64,000 nt of DNA from Vibrio toranzoniae (GTDB lineage Bacteria > Pseudomonadota > Gammaproteobacteria > Enterobacterales > Vibrionaceae), in contig NZ_AP025514.1 of NCBI RefSeq assembly GCF_024347655.1, positions 2,294,001-2,358,000 on the forward strand, read 5' to 3'. Below are positions 1 through 10,000 of this stretch, one piece after another; the first letter of the stretch is position 1; every line of letters starts with the position of its first letter. Below the pieces are notes generated by a model. That model ran no database searches. It was not told the DNA's origin and saw only the letters and a list, made by a program, of their open reading frames with translations. The position numbers were made by a program, and so were the translations under genes.

Positions 1-263
1 TGTCTCTCTCACCTTACATTGGTACATATCATTTCTCTCAATCCCTTTAACGGCCCCTTAGTTAGAAGCTTTAATAAAAAATGTGCTTTTTTTCGTATTC
101 TTTTCAACAACAAAGAAAAGTGTGACCGAACTTCAACTAATAAAACATCATTTCCCGCTCCCGTGATTCTCTACAACGAGGAACGAGAGTGATAGGGACT
201 CGCTTTTACTCCTACTCCTCAGCTCCGTAATTTCCCAAACCCTCTGTTACCAAACAGCAGGCA
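1..263. other. Intergenic stretch at window start
   Basis: This stretch lies downstream of flaC and upstream of whatever precedes the window. I see no credible coding region, RNA gene or repeat in it. Confidence 0.5.
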
Positions 264-288
264 ATAAAAAACCCAGCCGAAGCTGGGT
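264..288 (-). terminator. Rho-independent terminator of flaC
   Basis: A perfect 7-bp stem (ACCCAGC/GCTGGGT) closes a CGAA loop. On the minus strand it is followed by a run of T residues. It lies 100 bp beyond the flaC stop codon and would end the flaC transcript. Confidence 0.8.
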
Positions 289-387
289 CTGTTTAGCGCT
301 CATCTCTCACCACGAGCTAATTTGTGGAAGCCTTACGTTAACGCTTTTGCTCAACAACGCTTATAGTCAACGTGGCTTTTCAATCGA

Positions 388-1521
388 TTAACCTAGTAGG
401 CTAAGTGCCGAGTTCGGTGCTTGCTTCGCTTGAGCAAGAATCGAGCTTGAAGCTTGAGAAAGGATCTGAGACTTAGTCATCTGAGTCGTTTCTTTCGCGA
501 AGTCGGTATCTTTAATACGGCTCTTAGAGGCATTAACGTTCTCGTTAATGTTGTCTAAGTTGCTGATAGCGTGGTCGAAACGGTTTTGGAAAGCACCCAG
601 TTCAGCGCGGTGGCTGTCTACGTACTTAAGTGCCGCATCGATGACTGCTACAGACTCTTGTGCACCGCCAACAGACGTTACGTCGATAGTATCAACCGTA
701 ACTTCTTTGCCCGCTTGAATGCCTAGCTCACCAGCAAGACCGCCAGAGAAAGACACATCGCCGCTCACTTTGTTGTTACCAGTGAACATTTGTAGCTTGC
801 CGTCTTCAGTCACAGACGCTTTAACAGAATCTTGTTGACCGTTGATGTACGTTGCTAACTCTTCGATGTCGTCACCCGCTTTTGCGTTGATGTCGATTTC
901 TTGTGCTTGACCGAAGTTATCCGTGAACGACAGTTTCAGGTCGTTAGAGCCTGCTTGAACGTTCCAATCTTTGTCTTTTGCATTCTCAGTTTGGTAGCTC
1001 TTACCACCCATCTGAGCGTTATCAGAGCGCATGTCTTTCAGTTGAAGCATTACCGCTTCACCGTTATCCGCACCGATTTGGAATGATTTAGTCCCGTGAG
1101 TACCGTTAAGCAGCTTGTTACCACCAAAAGACGTCGTTTCCGCGATACGGTTCAGTTCATCGTTCAGTGCAGTTACTTCTTCTTGAATCGCTACACGCTC
1201 AGATTTTGAGTTTGAGCCGTTTGAAGATTGTAGAGACAAATCACGCATACGTTGCAGGATGTTCGTTGTCTCGTTCATCGCACCTTCAGCCGTTTGTGCA
1301 ATAGAGATACCGTCGTTTGCGTTACGTACAGCAACATCAAGACCACGACTCTGAACGTTCAAACGGTTCGAGATTTGTAGGCCTGCAGCATCATCTTTTG
1401 CGCTGTTGATTTTAGAGCCTGAAGATAGGCGCTCCATTGATGTTTGTTGTGCGTTGTTTGCATTATTTAGGTAACGTTGCGCTGTCATCGCTGAAACGTT
1501 GGTATTTACATTCACTGCCAT
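388..1521 (-). CDS. flaC: Polar flagellin FlaC
   Basis: Flagellin, a filament subunit exported by the flagellar type III apparatus. The 377-residue protein starts [19 protein letters not shown] and has conserved D0/D1 helices at both ends (about residues 1-170 and 300-377) around a short variable centre. An open frame extends 19 codons further upstream, but ATG 1521 has GGAG at the right distance and begins at the conserved flagellin N-terminus. It resembles Vibrio cholerae FlaC more than FlaA ([17 protein letters not shown], ending in ALSLLG). It is transcribed separately from flaA, about 630 bp away, and has its own terminator. Confidence 0.93.
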   Translation of the reverse strand: MAVNVNTNVSAMTAQRYLNNANNAQQTSMERLSSGSKINSAKDDAAGLQISNRLNVQSRGLDVAVRNANDGISIAQTAEGAMNETTNILQRMRDLSLQSSNGSNSKSERVAIQEEVTALNDELNRIAETTSFGGNKLLNGTHGTKSFQIGADNGEAVMLQLKDMRSDNAQMGGKSYQTENAKDKDWNVQAGSNDLKLSFTDNFGQAQEIDINAKAGDDIEELATYINGQQDSVKASVTEDGKLQMFTGNNKVSGDVSFSGGLAGELGIQAGKEVTVDTIDVTSVGGAQESVAVIDAALKYVDSHRAELGAFQNRFDHAISNLDNINENVNASKSRIKDTDFAKETTQMTKSQILSQASSSILAQAKQAPNSALSLLG

Positions 1522-1672
1522 GGTGATTTCTCCAATTGATTTTCCGGTATAGCGGTTTCCGACGTCTCGGAAAACCAAGTAGTTCTCTCAAAGTTACTTT
1601 TAGTAACGGCTCGAAAACACGAAGCTTTAGAAAAACTTTTGAAAAACTATAAACAAAATAATAAATCTTTAT

Positions 1673-1699
1673 TTTTCAGCGTCTTATTTTTTATGTTTT
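1673..1699 (-). promoter_or_regulatory. Possible sigma-28 promoter of flaC
   Basis: Read on the minus strand, AAAA-N15-GCTGAAAA has the spacing of the sigma-28 consensus TAAA-N15-GCCGATAA but only moderate base agreement. It is about 150 bp upstream of flaC. Vibrio accessory flagellins are often FliA-dependent, so the site is plausible but weak. Confidence 0.25.
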
Positions 1700-1712
1700 T
1701 CTAAAACAACCA

Positions 1713-2003
1713 CTAATATCGACGAACAAAAGATTTCAATGTGTTCATAAAACGTACGAAACGTTCTTCAAATGAATCAACGCATAGAAATGATCCATCC
1801 CCCAACATTTCATACTGGCGTGAACCGGGAGATTCAGGCGAATGATTGGCCGTAAAGTAGATCGGAAAAAGAATAAGGAAAAAAGCTAGTGGGAGCCCCA
1901 AAGAGGCAGAAAGCAGAAAGGAAAAAGCCCCTTTTCCTTTGAGAGAACCGGGGCTAGTTGGCGCGTCAGAGCCTGTGTGGAGATCATCGAGAAATGAACA
2001 CAT
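1713..2003 (-). other. Doubtful 96-codon ORF between flaC and flaA
   Basis: An open frame of 96 codons fills most of the space between the two flagellin genes. The predicted peptide has one hydrophobic stretch (about residues 26-50) and a basic end, but no domain I recognise. Its composition and the A/G-rich tracts on the plus strand look more like a non-coding intergenic element than a gene. I would not annotate a protein without conservation evidence. Confidence 0.2.
1922..1955 (-). terminator. Terminator-like hairpin downstream of flaA
   Basis: A 6-bp stem (AGCCCC/GGGGCT) with an 18-nt loop is followed by TTTTT on the minus strand. It lies about 190 bp past the flaA stop and could end the flaA transcript. 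The loop is long, so this is tentative. Confidence 0.35.
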
Positions 2004-2147
2004 TTCCGACTTGCCGTTGCATTCTTACTGTAAAAATGGATAGCAGGTGAGAGATGAGAGAGCTAAACATTCAATAGTAAGTATGCTTGCCAGTTTCCCT
2101 TGCTGCATGGCTCACGTCTGAACACGAGCAGCAAGTTCAACCAATAA

Positions 2148-3284
2148 CTATTGCAATAGTGACATTGCAGAGTTAGGCAACTGTTTTGCTTGAGCAAGTA
2201 TCGAAGTACCTGCTTGTTGCAGAATTTGTGATTTGGTCATTTGCGTCGTCTCTTTCGCAAAGTCCGTATCTTTGATTCGGCTGTTAGAAGCGTCTACGTT
2301 CTCTTGTACGTTTGCCAAGTTATTAATACTGTGGCTTAGACGGTTCTGTTTCGCACCTAAATCAGCACGCTGTGAATCTACATATTTCATTGCAGAGTCA
2401 ATCACGCTGATCGCGTTCTGTGAGCCTGCAACACTAGTTAAGCTAACGTCTTGCACTGACGTAGGGCGACCTTCGCTCTTAATACCTAGCTCAGAGGCTA
2501 GACCACCAGAGATCGACATTGCACCTTCGAGATCAGGTTCAGCAACGAATAGTTGTAAACGACCTTCATCAGTCACCGATGCGTTCACTAAATCAGACTG
2601 ACCATTAATGTAAGTCGCTAGCTCTTCTATATCATCACCCGCTTTGGTATTGATATCTAAAATGATGTCTTCACCCGCTTTAGTCTTGAATTCGAACTTA
2701 AGGTCGCGAGCTTGTGCAGGCACTTCCCAGTTCTTATCTTTAGCGTTTTCAGAATCAAATGTAGTGCCCCCCATACGAAAGTCATCAGCACGGATACTCG
2801 TTAATCCCATGATCATGGCTTCACCGGAGCTAGCACCGATCTGGAATGAGGCTTCACCAAATGAACCGTTCAATAGGCGGCGGCCACCAAAAGAGGTTGT
2901 TTCAGCGATACGGTTAAGCTCATCTTGAAGTGCCATTGACTCTTCATTCAGTGCAGTACGCTCTGCCGGCGAGTTAGTGCCGTTTGATGATTGAATCGCT
3001 AGGTCACGCATACGTTGTAGTACGTTGGTTGATTCGTTCATCGCGCCTTCTGCCGTTTGAGCAATCGAAATACCGTCGTTGGCATTACGCATTGCCACAT
3101 CAAGACCACGAGATTGCGCCGTTAAGCGGTTCGAGATTTGTAGACCCGCTGCATCGTCTTTCGCACTGTTGATCTTGTGACCCGATGACAAACGCTCCAT
3201 AGAAGTCGCTAAGTCATTAGACGCTTTATTCAGGTAACGCTGCGCTGTCATTGCGGAAACGTTAGTACTTACATTAACTGCCAT
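2148..3284 (-). CDS. flaA: Polar flagellin FlaA
   Basis: Flagellin of 378 residues with the same conserved terminal helices as FlaC. The central segment ([14 protein letters not shown]) and the C-terminus ([13 protein letters not shown]) match V. cholerae FlaA as I recall it; FlaA is the essential flagellin in V. cholerae. ATG 3284 is chosen because AAGGAG precedes it and the protein begins [12 protein letters not shown]; the frame runs 8 codons further upstream. A sigma-54-like element lies about 140 bp upstream, in line with FlrC/RpoN control of flaA in vibrios. Confidence 0.94.
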   Translation of the reverse strand: MAVNVSTNVSAMTAQRYLNKASNDLATSMERLSSGHKINSAKDDAAGLQISNRLTAQSRGLDVAMRNANDGISIAQTAEGAMNESTNVLQRMRDLAIQSSNGTNSPAERTALNEESMALQDELNRIAETTSFGGRRLLNGSFGEASFQIGASSGEAMIMGLTSIRADDFRMGGTTFDSENAKDKNWEVPAQARDLKFEFKTKAGEDIILDINTKAGDDIEELATYINGQSDLVNASVTDEGRLQLFVAEPDLEGAMSISGGLASELGIKSEGRPTSVQDVSLTSVAGSQNAISVIDSAMKYVDSQRADLGAKQNRLSHSINNLANVQENVDASNSRIKDTDFAKETTQMTKSQILQQAGTSILAQAKQLPNSAMSLLQ

Positions 3285-3423
3285 TTTGCTCTCCTTATGA
3301 GTCCGCAAACTTTCTGCGAAGCGGCCAGCTTTACTCTCATATGGATAAGCACTGACCGTGTATTACTCGATAAACCCTGTACAGGATTTAAGATCTGTAT
3401 TAATCATTTACAACCAACACAGA

Positions 3424-3439
3424 TACAAGTTGTATGCCA
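3424..3439 (-). promoter_or_regulatory. Putative sigma-54 promoter of flaA
   Basis: On the minus strand TGGCAT-N5-TTGTA matches the -24/-12 consensus TGGCAC-N5-TTGCW, except that the -12 GC is GT. Transcription would begin near 3412, leaving a leader of about 128 nt. V. cholerae flaA is known to depend on sigma-54. Confidence 0.5.
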
Positions 3440-3613
3440 AGTTTAATTTTGTATAAATAATTTTTTAATTAAATAAAAATCAAAAACTTACACAAAATCA
3501 AACGCGATTATGATTGTTTGTTCTTTGAGGGTGAAACAACGTACACCCTCCTGATTGCCGTTTTTTGCCGCTATCTTAGAAACGTCATGTCTCGTACGAA
3601 AAAGCGGCAAACT

Positions 3614-3666
3614 ATGGCGTCATTCGCACGTATGGCATAGCACATACGGCAAGGAATCAACGCCAT
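3614..3666. repeat. Nested inverted repeat between flgL and flaA
   Basis: ATGGCGT (3614-3620) pairs with ACGCCAT (3660-3666). Inside it CGTATG (3629-3634) pairs with CATACG (3643-3648). The structure begins about 40 bp past the flgL stop and could form an extended hairpin. There is no immediate T-tract, so it is not a classical terminator. Confidence 0.45.
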
Positions 3667-3703
3667 GGTGATCGACAAGTCGCCACTAAATACCGATTAA
3701 TTA

Positions 3704-4894
3704 TTAAATATAGTTAAACAAGGTCAGGTCTTTGGTTTTGCCAAACGCTTGTTGAGAAGCTTGCAGTGCCCGAGAGTTTTCATTGAATTCAATGATTGCT
3801 TTCGAATAATCCAAATCTTCAAAGTTGCTTTTTGCTTTTGCTAAAGACAACTTAAAATCTTCATGTTGTTGCTCTTGAATATCCAAGGTATTCAAACGCG
3901 CACCGACATCGGTTCTTGCCTTCGTCAAATGAATAAACGCAGCATGGAACTCTTCGGTCACTTGATGCAGTTTCGCGGTCGCCGACGCATCTGAAACCGG
4001 ATGTTCTGCTTGCTCTGCCGCTTCTTTGAATGTATCAAAAATAGAGAATGTCTCTCTCGGCTCTAAGGTGATTGAGTCGCCCTTAGTGATCTGGCCTTTG
4101 ATTTGAATATTCAGCCCTTCGTAAACAATGCCTGTCGAAGGATCAAAATCTTCTGCCGCAACCACTGCACCATCTTTTTCAAGTTGATAAGCGAACTTAC
4201 CCGTCTGCATGTCGACGAAAGTCACTTTATAGGTAGAACCATCTTCTGCGCTGTTAGTCGCACGCTCGAGTAATAACTCAGAGGCAGGCTCAAGCTCATA
4301 TTGGGGCTCGTAATCACCGAAAGGGTTATCTATTTCCATAAATAACTTGCTGCCCGGATCATTCATTGCCATCTCAAAGCTACTTGCCACACGCATCTTG
4401 CGTTGGTAATCATCACCTTGATACGTCACGTTCCCTTCGTTATCTCGAAAGAAAGGCTGGTTCTTCGGCTTAGTGCCCGCAAATGTATAGTTACCCGACT
4501 CATCTTGAGAGTTGGCCAAGTACAAAAAGTTATTCGCCAGTTCTTTAATTTCACGCTGCTTAGCTAAACGGCCTTCCGGTGAAAGCGCGCCGTTGATCAT
4601 TTCCATTACGGTTCGTTTGGCTTCATCAGCAAACCCTTCCGAGTTAGACATCATAACTTCATGATGCTCTAAACGATTTCGAACCAACGTAATAGCATCA
4701 ACATATTGTTTCAGTTGCTCAGATTGCTGACCAATATTTTGTAGGTAGTGGGTCGCCAACGGGTCATCACTTGGCGACTGCAGCTGCTTACCAGAAGCGA
4801 GTTGCGCTTGGTTGTGATGCACCTTGTTCTCTTGGCGGCGCAAGTCATTTTGTACTGACTGATAGTTATGGAAGCTAGAAATACGATTCAACAT
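3704..4894 (-). CDS. flgL: Flagellar hook-filament junction protein FlgL (HAP3)
   Basis: FlgL joins the hook-cap side protein FlgK to the filament. The protein has 396 residues and starts MLNRISSFHNYQSVQNDLRRQ. Its N-terminal flagellin-like helix (about 5-140) includes LASGKQLQSPSDDPLATHYL, and its C-terminal flagellin-like helix ends KTKDLTLFNYI. It lies 9 bp downstream of flgK in the same operon and would be transcribed from the sigma-54 promoter before flgK. Confidence 0.95.
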   Translation of the reverse strand: MLNRISSFHNYQSVQNDLRRQENKVHHNQAQLASGKQLQSPSDDPLATHYLQNIGQQSEQLKQYVDAITLVRNRLEHHEVMMSNSEGFADEAKRTVMEMINGALSPEGRLAKQREIKELANNFLYLANSQDESGNYTFAGTKPKNQPFFRDNEGNVTYQGDDYQRKMRVASSFEMAMNDPGSKLFMEIDNPFGDYEPQYELEPASELLLERATNSAEDGSTYKVTFVDMQTGKFAYQLEKDGAVVAAEDFDPSTGIVYEGLNIQIKGQITKGDSITLEPRETFSIFDTFKEAAEQAEHPVSDASATAKLHQVTEEFHAAFIHLTKARTDVGARLNTLDIQEQQHEDFKLSLAKAKSNFEDLDYSKAIIEFNENSRALQASQQAFGKTKDLTLFNYI

Positions 4895-4903
4895 TTACAC
4901 TTC

Positions 4904-6784
4904 CTATCTCAGAGCTAAAATAGTGTTAAACGTGTCATTGGCTGCTTGCATGATGCGTGAGGAAGCCATATACGCTTGCTGAAACTTCATCATATTGGCT
5001 GCTTCTTCATCGAGATTGACCCCGGATACCGAAGCAATACGCTCTTGAGCTGACTGTTTTTCTAAGGTCGCAATATCACTCAAGCGATTGGCCGTTGAAG
5101 ACTTCAACCCCATATTGGTATTCAAGTTATGGTAAAGGTCTAAAATCGTAGACTCACCATCGTTCAAAATTTTTCCGGTTTGTAGATTCTGCATCTTACG
5201 TAGATTACCGTTGTCACCTTCTGATGGGACAAGGTTTGCCGTAAATTTGTCGTTTGCCAACGCTCCCGGTGTTAACTCAAACGTGGTGCCATTAATAGTG
5301 ACCGGCCCTTCAGGCGGATACGGTTGCGGCTGCATTAAAATGTTGCCTTTCGGGTCCGTTACCGCAAACTGCTCACCCTTGGGTGACACAATGACTTCGA
5401 ACTCGCGCAATTGACCCGCTTGTAAAATTTTGAAACCAGCCGTGCCTTTAGCAAACGTGGTCGATGCTTCATAACTTTGCGCAGTAATGTCTTTTGGATC
5501 TTTGGTTTCCATCTGAATCTGTGCGGCAAAATTGCGAGTTGGACGCAACAGCAATTTCTCTCCAAGCTCAGGAGGGTTGCGAACTTCCACTCGCATACCA
5601 TCAAGATTAAAAGCGTTGCCACTTGAATTAGTGCTGACTTTTACCGTTTCACCGTCAGGCTTGGTCACGACAAAGTCACTGCCATCATACTTAAGGCCAT
5701 ACTCTCCGCCTTTTAAAGCAGAGGTGTCATCTATATAAACCGCAACATCAGCCTTTGACTGGCTGCTCGCCGTCACGCGTGATTTTGCCACCCGCTCAGA
5801 GTTCACATCGGTAAACAGATTTTTACCCACGTTGCCATTAAGATCTAAACCTTGCGATTGCAACTCATTGACTTTGTGTGAAAACGCCGTCGCCAAACGA
5901 CCCAGTTCATCCATGACTTCTGGAATGTGGTCATCTCGCATGTCTAACATGGCACCGATTTTTCCATCGATATCACTGCTAGTTATCGGTTTTAGAGACT
6001 TTCCTTCAACAATCGCTAAGCGACGTTGATGGACATCTGGTAGGCCATCGACCATTTTTAATTGGCTCGCTTCACTACCAGAAACTAAGGTATGGCCATT
6101 ACCGATATGGACATTAAAACCTTCGGCATTCGAGCGCGGCGTCACCGTTACTTTGGTGTAACCAGACAGCTCATTAATCAGTTTCTCATGCTGATCTCGT
6201 AGGTCGTTATGAGGCCCAGGAGTTCGCATCATTAAGCGTTGTACGTCACGGATCTCGTAAGCGAGTTGGTTAACTCGCTCTATACCCATATCTAATTTTT
6301 TATTCGTAGAATCAGATTGTTGGCGCACCGTTTCATGAAATTCATTCAGTGTTTTGCTTAACAGCTCGGCTTTTTCTAACACCACTTTTCGCGCACCTAC
6401 ATCATTAGGTGTATCAGCGAGTGTCTTAACCGAATCAAACCATTCATTGAGGTTTTCTGGAATCTTCTTTGAAGCAACCGATGACAACATACTCGACAGC
6501 ATGTCGAGGTTAGCTTCAGTATCGCCTTTGTTGGCGGCATTGGTTGTCGATAAGTTAAGTTCTTTAACGGCAAACTGATCCCAAGAGCGGCGAACATTTT
6601 CCACATGCACACCCATACCATAGGACTGGCCACCGTACTGACGCGGGTCATTCACACCTTGAATTACAGATTGGCGGCTAAAGCCCTCTGTGTTGGCATT
6701 AGAAATGTTATGACCTGTGGTGTTTAACTGTCTCTGAGCAGTAAGAACACTTTGTGCCCCTACATTCAGAAGATCCGACGCCAT
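4904..6784 (-). CDS. flgK: Flagellar hook-associated protein FlgK (HAP1)
   Basis: FlgK caps the hook and forms the first junction zone with the filament. The 626-residue protein begins MASDLLNVGAQSVLTAQRQL, followed by the rod/hook motif NTTGHNISNANTEGFSRQ. It ends with the conserved FlgK C-terminal helix (VNLDEEAANMMKFQQAYMAS). It is longer than the 547 residues of the E. coli protein, the extra length lying in the surface-exposed centre. It is the first gene of flgKL, with a strong sigma-54 element 70-86 bp upstream. Confidence 0.96.
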   Translation of the reverse strand: MASDLLNVGAQSVLTAQRQLNTTGHNISNANTEGFSRQSVIQGVNDPRQYGGQSYGMGVHVENVRRSWDQFAVKELNLSTTNAANKGDTEANLDMLSSMLSSVASKKIPENLNEWFDSVKTLADTPNDVGARKVVLEKAELLSKTLNEFHETVRQQSDSTNKKLDMGIERVNQLAYEIRDVQRLMMRTPGPHNDLRDQHEKLINELSGYTKVTVTPRSNAEGFNVHIGNGHTLVSGSEASQLKMVDGLPDVHQRRLAIVEGKSLKPITSSDIDGKIGAMLDMRDDHIPEVMDELGRLATAFSHKVNELQSQGLDLNGNVGKNLFTDVNSERVAKSRVTASSQSKADVAVYIDDTSALKGGEYGLKYDGSDFVVTKPDGETVKVSTNSSGNAFNLDGMRVEVRNPPELGEKLLLRPTRNFAAQIQMETKDPKDITAQSYEASTTFAKGTAGFKILQAGQLREFEVIVSPKGEQFAVTDPKGNILMQPQPYPPEGPVTINGTTFELTPGALANDKFTANLVPSEGDNGNLRKMQNLQTGKILNDGESTILDLYHNLNTNMGLKSSTANRLSDIATLEKQSAQERIASVSGVNLDEEAANMMKFQQAYMASSRIMQAANDTFNTILALR

Positions 6785-6854
6785 AATGCCCCCAAAAAAC
6801 TTAACAAAATCAGAATGAACTGATTAACTACAACCGTATATTACTAAGATAATT

Positions 6855-6870
6855 AGCAATATATGTGCCA
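6855..6870 (-). promoter_or_regulatory. Sigma-54 promoter of flgKL
   Basis: On the minus strand TGGCAC-N5-TTGCT is a perfect -24/-12 element. Transcription is predicted near 6843, leaving about 58 nt before the flgK start codon. This fits flgKL being a class III (FlrC/RpoN) operon. Confidence 0.85.
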
Positions 6871-6962
6871 ATAGAATTAGCAGAGAGTTAAAAGACAATA
6901 ATTTATTGAAGTGTAAGGAGATAACTATGGACAACGGGGCCAGGTTTGAGGTGGCGGATAAG

Positions 6963-6985
6963 AAAAAAGCCTGCCAATGGCAAGC
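6963..6985 (-). terminator. Terminator of the flgF-J transcript
   Basis: On the minus strand GCTTGCC-ATT-GGCAGGC (one G-T pair) is followed by six T residues, 22 bp past the flgJ stop. It separates flgJ from the flgKL promoter. Confidence 0.75.
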
Positions 6986-7006
6986 TCTCAATGCTAGTTG
7001 ATTGCG

Positions 7007-7924
7007 CTAATTCATCTCATCAATCTTAGCTTTAACGCGCAATACCTTATCGGCATAGTTAGGGTCAGTTGCGTAACCCGCTTGGTGGATACCTTTGATG
7101 AAGTTCTCTGAGTTACCCTGATGCTTCAATGCCGTTTCGTATCTTGGATTTTCGTTCAAGAACTTCACATAGTCATTAAAGCTGTCTTCGAAGTTTGAGT
7201 AAGAACGGAAAGACGCTGACTCTTTGACTGCTGTTTTACCATGGAACTCAAGAGTCTGCGTAGCAACCTTATCGCCCTTCCAACTTCTATCGGCTTTGAT
7301 GTTGAATAGGTTATTACTATTACCCAAAGAGTTTTTAACCATTTTAGAACCCCAACCTGTTTCAAGAGCGGCTTGTGCTAATAGCAACGATGAATCGACA
7401 CCAAGCGCGCTTGCTGCTTTTTCAGCATAAGGCTTCATAGAGGTAACAAACGATTCTGGAGAATCGAAAGAGACGGGTTGTTTAGCCGCTGATGCAGATT
7501 GAACTTCAGATACTCTATCTTCTGAACGGCCTGAGTACTGAGGTCTTTGCAGTGAAGTATCAAAGCCTTCACTACGAACCTTATCTTCTGCCGCATCGCT
7601 TGCTTGACCAGCACTTAATTGAGCCACAATCATATCCGCTAGGCCTAGCGAACCCGAAGCGCTCAATTCACTCGCCATTTGGTCGTCTTGCATCTGACGA
7701 TAGAACTGTTCGTTCTGGCTGTTCAACATATCCGACTCAAAGCTTGAGTTCGCGTCGCGCATCGACTTAAACAACATCGAGGTAAAAATCGATTCAAACT
7801 GTTTTGCCGCAGCCGTCAGTGCTTCTTTTTCGCTGCCTTCTTCACCATTTACCGCTTGTTGACGAAGGCGGTCTAAGCTACCGATGTCGTGAATAAAGCC
7901 GATGTCATTGTTATTCTTAATCAT
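7007..7924 (-). CDS. flgJ: Flagellar rod assembly protein and peptidoglycan hydrolase FlgJ
   Basis: FlgJ scaffolds rod polymerisation and cuts peptidoglycan so the rod can cross the periplasm. The 305-residue protein has an N-terminal rod-scaffold domain (about 20-105, QFESIFTSMLFKSMRDAN) and a C-terminal glucosaminidase domain (about 150-305). The latter has AALETGWGSKMV around the likely catalytic glutamate and NLFNIKADRSWKG. AAGGA precedes ATG 7924. It is the last gene of flgFGHIJ. Confidence 0.96.
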   Translation of the reverse strand: MIKNNNDIGFIHDIGSLDRLRQQAVNGEEGSEKEALTAAAKQFESIFTSMLFKSMRDANSSFESDMLNSQNEQFYRQMQDDQMASELSASGSLGLADMIVAQLSAGQASDAAEDKVRSEGFDTSLQRPQYSGRSEDRVSEVQSASAAKQPVSFDSPESFVTSMKPYAEKAASALGVDSSLLLAQAALETGWGSKMVKNSLGNSNNLFNIKADRSWKGDKVATQTLEFHGKTAVKESASFRSYSNFEDSFNDYVKFLNENPRYETALKHQGNSENFIKGIHQAGYATDPNYADKVLRVKAKIDEMN

Positions 7925-7934
7925 GCTTTATTCC

Positions 7935-9026
7935 TTAGATAATGATCAATTGGCCTTCAATTGCACCGGCTTGTTTCAGTGCTTGAAGGATTGCCATTAA
8001 ATCAGAAGGCGCTGCGCCCACTTCGTTGACGGCTCGAACCAAATCATCCAGCGTTAGACCCGGTTCAAACTTGAACATCTTGCCATCGGCTTCGGTGACT
8101 TCGATATCAGAATCAGGAACCACTACCGTTTGGCCACCAGAGAATGCATTCGGTTGGCTTACGTTGAGATTTTCTTTGATTGCAACCGTCATACCACCGT
8201 GTGTGACCGCCGCCGCTCTTAGACGAACGTGCTTACCAACCACAATGGTACCGGTGCGAGAGTTAACGATGATTTTTGCAGAGCCTTCTGCAGGGTCGAA
8301 TTCGATGTTTTCGATAGCCGATAAGAACGCCACACGTTGGCTGATTTCACGTGGTGCGCGAACTTTTACTGAAGTCGCGTCTACCGCTGAAGCCATTTGT
8401 GGACCTAAGAAATTATTAACCGCATCAGCTAAACGCTGAGCCGTTGTGAAATCGGATTGGATTAGATTAAAAGTGATGTAGTCGCCACGGCCAAATGGTG
8501 TTGGGATCTCTTGCTCAACTGTCGCACCGCTAGAGATAATACCAACGTTAGGATTGTTACCGACAAGCTTTGAACCGTCGTTACCTTGTGCACTGAAGCC
8601 ACTGACCACCAAGTTACCTTGCGCTACCGCATACACTTGGCCATCAAGACCTTTTAGGAAGGTTTGTAGCAAGGTACCGCCACGTAAGCTTTTTGCCGAA
8701 CCGATAGAAGAAACCGTTACGTCAACTTCCTGACCTTGCTTAGAGAAGGCTGGCAGTTCAGCAGTAACAATAACAGCCGCTACGTTTTTGGTTTTTGGCT
8801 TAGTGCCGGGCGGCAATTGGATGCCAAAATTTTGCAGCATCGCGTTAAACGTTTGATCGGTAAAGGGAGTTGTCTCACCTGTACCCGGCAAACCCGTGAC
8901 CAGACCATAACCGACAAGTTGGTTACTACGAACACCCGCCACTTTTGCCACGTCTTTAATACGCGCAGCATGGGCACTGGTGGCAAGAAATAGCATGCCG
9001 AATAGTACGAGCGTTAGTTTTTTCAT
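7935..9026 (-). CDS. flgI: Flagellar P-ring protein FlgI
   Basis: FlgI polymerises into the periplasmic P ring around the rod. The 363-residue protein has a clear Sec signal peptide ([20 protein letters not shown]) and begins its mature part with [20 protein letters not shown], a strongly conserved FlgI segment. The gene lies 10 bp upstream of flgJ and is full length for the family. Confidence 0.97.
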   Translation of the reverse strand: MKKLTLVLFGMLFLATSAHAARIKDVAKVAGVRSNQLVGYGLVTGLPGTGETTPFTDQTFNAMLQNFGIQLPPGTKPKTKNVAAVIVTAELPAFSKQGQEVDVTVSSIGSAKSLRGGTLLQTFLKGLDGQVYAVAQGNLVVSGFSAQGNDGSKLVGNNPNVGIISSGATVEQEIPTPFGRGDYITFNLIQSDFTTAQRLADAVNNFLGPQMASAVDATSVKVRAPREISQRVAFLSAIENIEFDPAEGSAKIIVNSRTGTIVVGKHVRLRAAAVTHGGMTVAIKENLNVSQPNAFSGGQTVVVPDSDIEVTEADGKMFKFEPGLTLDDLVRAVNEVGAAPSDLMAILQALKQAGAIEGQLIII

Positions 9027-9120
9027 TGAGTAACCTGTCTGTATTGCTTTAATTTAGAATAGCTTAGCTAAATATGGCTCAGTGATAGAGGCTGTCAGTA
9101 AGCCGACATCCTCTCAAGCT

Positions 9121-9897
9121 CTACAGTGATACATTAAAGAATCGTGCCAAGAATCCAGGCTCTTGCATATCTTTTTGTACGCCGGTCCCTGAGTACTGAA
9201 TTCGTGCGTTAGAAACCCGGTTTGAAGCGATGGTATTTTCGAAGTCAATATCATCAGGACGGATGGTGCCGCTTAAGCGAATGTACTCATCACCCGTGTT
9301 CAGTGTCATCCACTTTTCGCCACGAACCACTAGGTTGCCATTGGCTAATACTTCGATAACTTCAACGGTAATGTAACCGCTGATGCTGTTACTTTGGTTG
9401 GCTGATGCATCACCTGCAAAGGTGTTGGTGTTACTCAAATCGTAAGAAAAATTGTACTTATCGATAGCTAACTCTTGGCCGCCAACAGCCAGAGGTTCCA
9501 TCGATGCATCGTTCGACTTAGACATGTCAGCATTGGCTTTTTTGGTCGCTCGCGTATTTTCATCTAACGCCACAGTAATAATATCGCCAATACCACGAGG
9601 CTTTGAATCATCATACATGCTGCCAATATGGTTAATATTGAACAAAGATCCCGTTGCCGCTGCGTAATGTTCTGGTTTTTGCTTTGGATTAATCGGTGCC
9701 CATGCAGGGTCACCAGCAACAGGATCGGTTCGACCACGAAGCGTATCGATAATGCCTGAACTCTCTTGAGTCGACTTATCGCCTTCCACCGCATCAACTA
9801 CAGTGGTCGCGTTTTCTTCTGCCGGTGTTTCAATTGGAGCCAGCATGGTACAGCCCGTCATGGATACAAACAGAGCTAAACAAAAAATACGTTTCAT
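9121..9897 (-). CDS. flgH: Flagellar L-ring lipoprotein FlgH
   Basis: FlgH forms the outer-membrane L ring that serves as the rod bushing. The 258-residue protein has a lipoprotein signal ending SMTGC (Cys16), followed by a low-complexity acidic linker to about residue 60. The conserved FlgH domain follows, with [20 protein letters not shown] and [24 protein letters not shown] 94-bp gap separates it from flgI. Confidence 0.96.
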   Translation of the reverse strand: MKRIFCLALFVSMTGCTMLAPIETPAEENATTVVDAVEGDKSTQESSGIIDTLRGRTDPVAGDPAWAPINPKQKPEHYAAATGSLFNINHIGSMYDDSKPRGIGDIITVALDENTRATKKANADMSKSNDASMEPLAVGGQELAIDKYNFSYDLSNTNTFAGDASANQSNSISGYITVEVIEVLANGNLVVRGEKWMTLNTGDEYIRLSGTIRPDDIDFENTIASNRVSNARIQYSGTGVQKDMQEPGFLARFFNVSL

Positions 9898-10000
9898 GGC
9901 GATATACTCTTAGTTGGCCGCTGTAAATTGTTGGCCGTTGTAAATAGTAGGTCGTGACACACGTCAATGAGTGCGAAACAAGTCAGCGACAAATAACCAA

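Noticed and set aside
901..1086. Plus-strand open frame inside flaC
   Set aside because: It is a shadow of the well-supported flagellin gene on the other strand, with no homology or ribosome-binding site.
2099..2135. 8-bp inverted repeat (CTTGCTGC/GCAGCAAG) after flaA considered as a terminator
   Set aside because: No T-tract follows on the minus strand and the loop is 21 nt; it remains only a possible stem.
3540..3612. Distant AGCGGCAAA inverted repeat considered as the flgL terminator
   Set aside because: The loop exceeds 30 nt and A residues, not T residues, follow on the minus strand.
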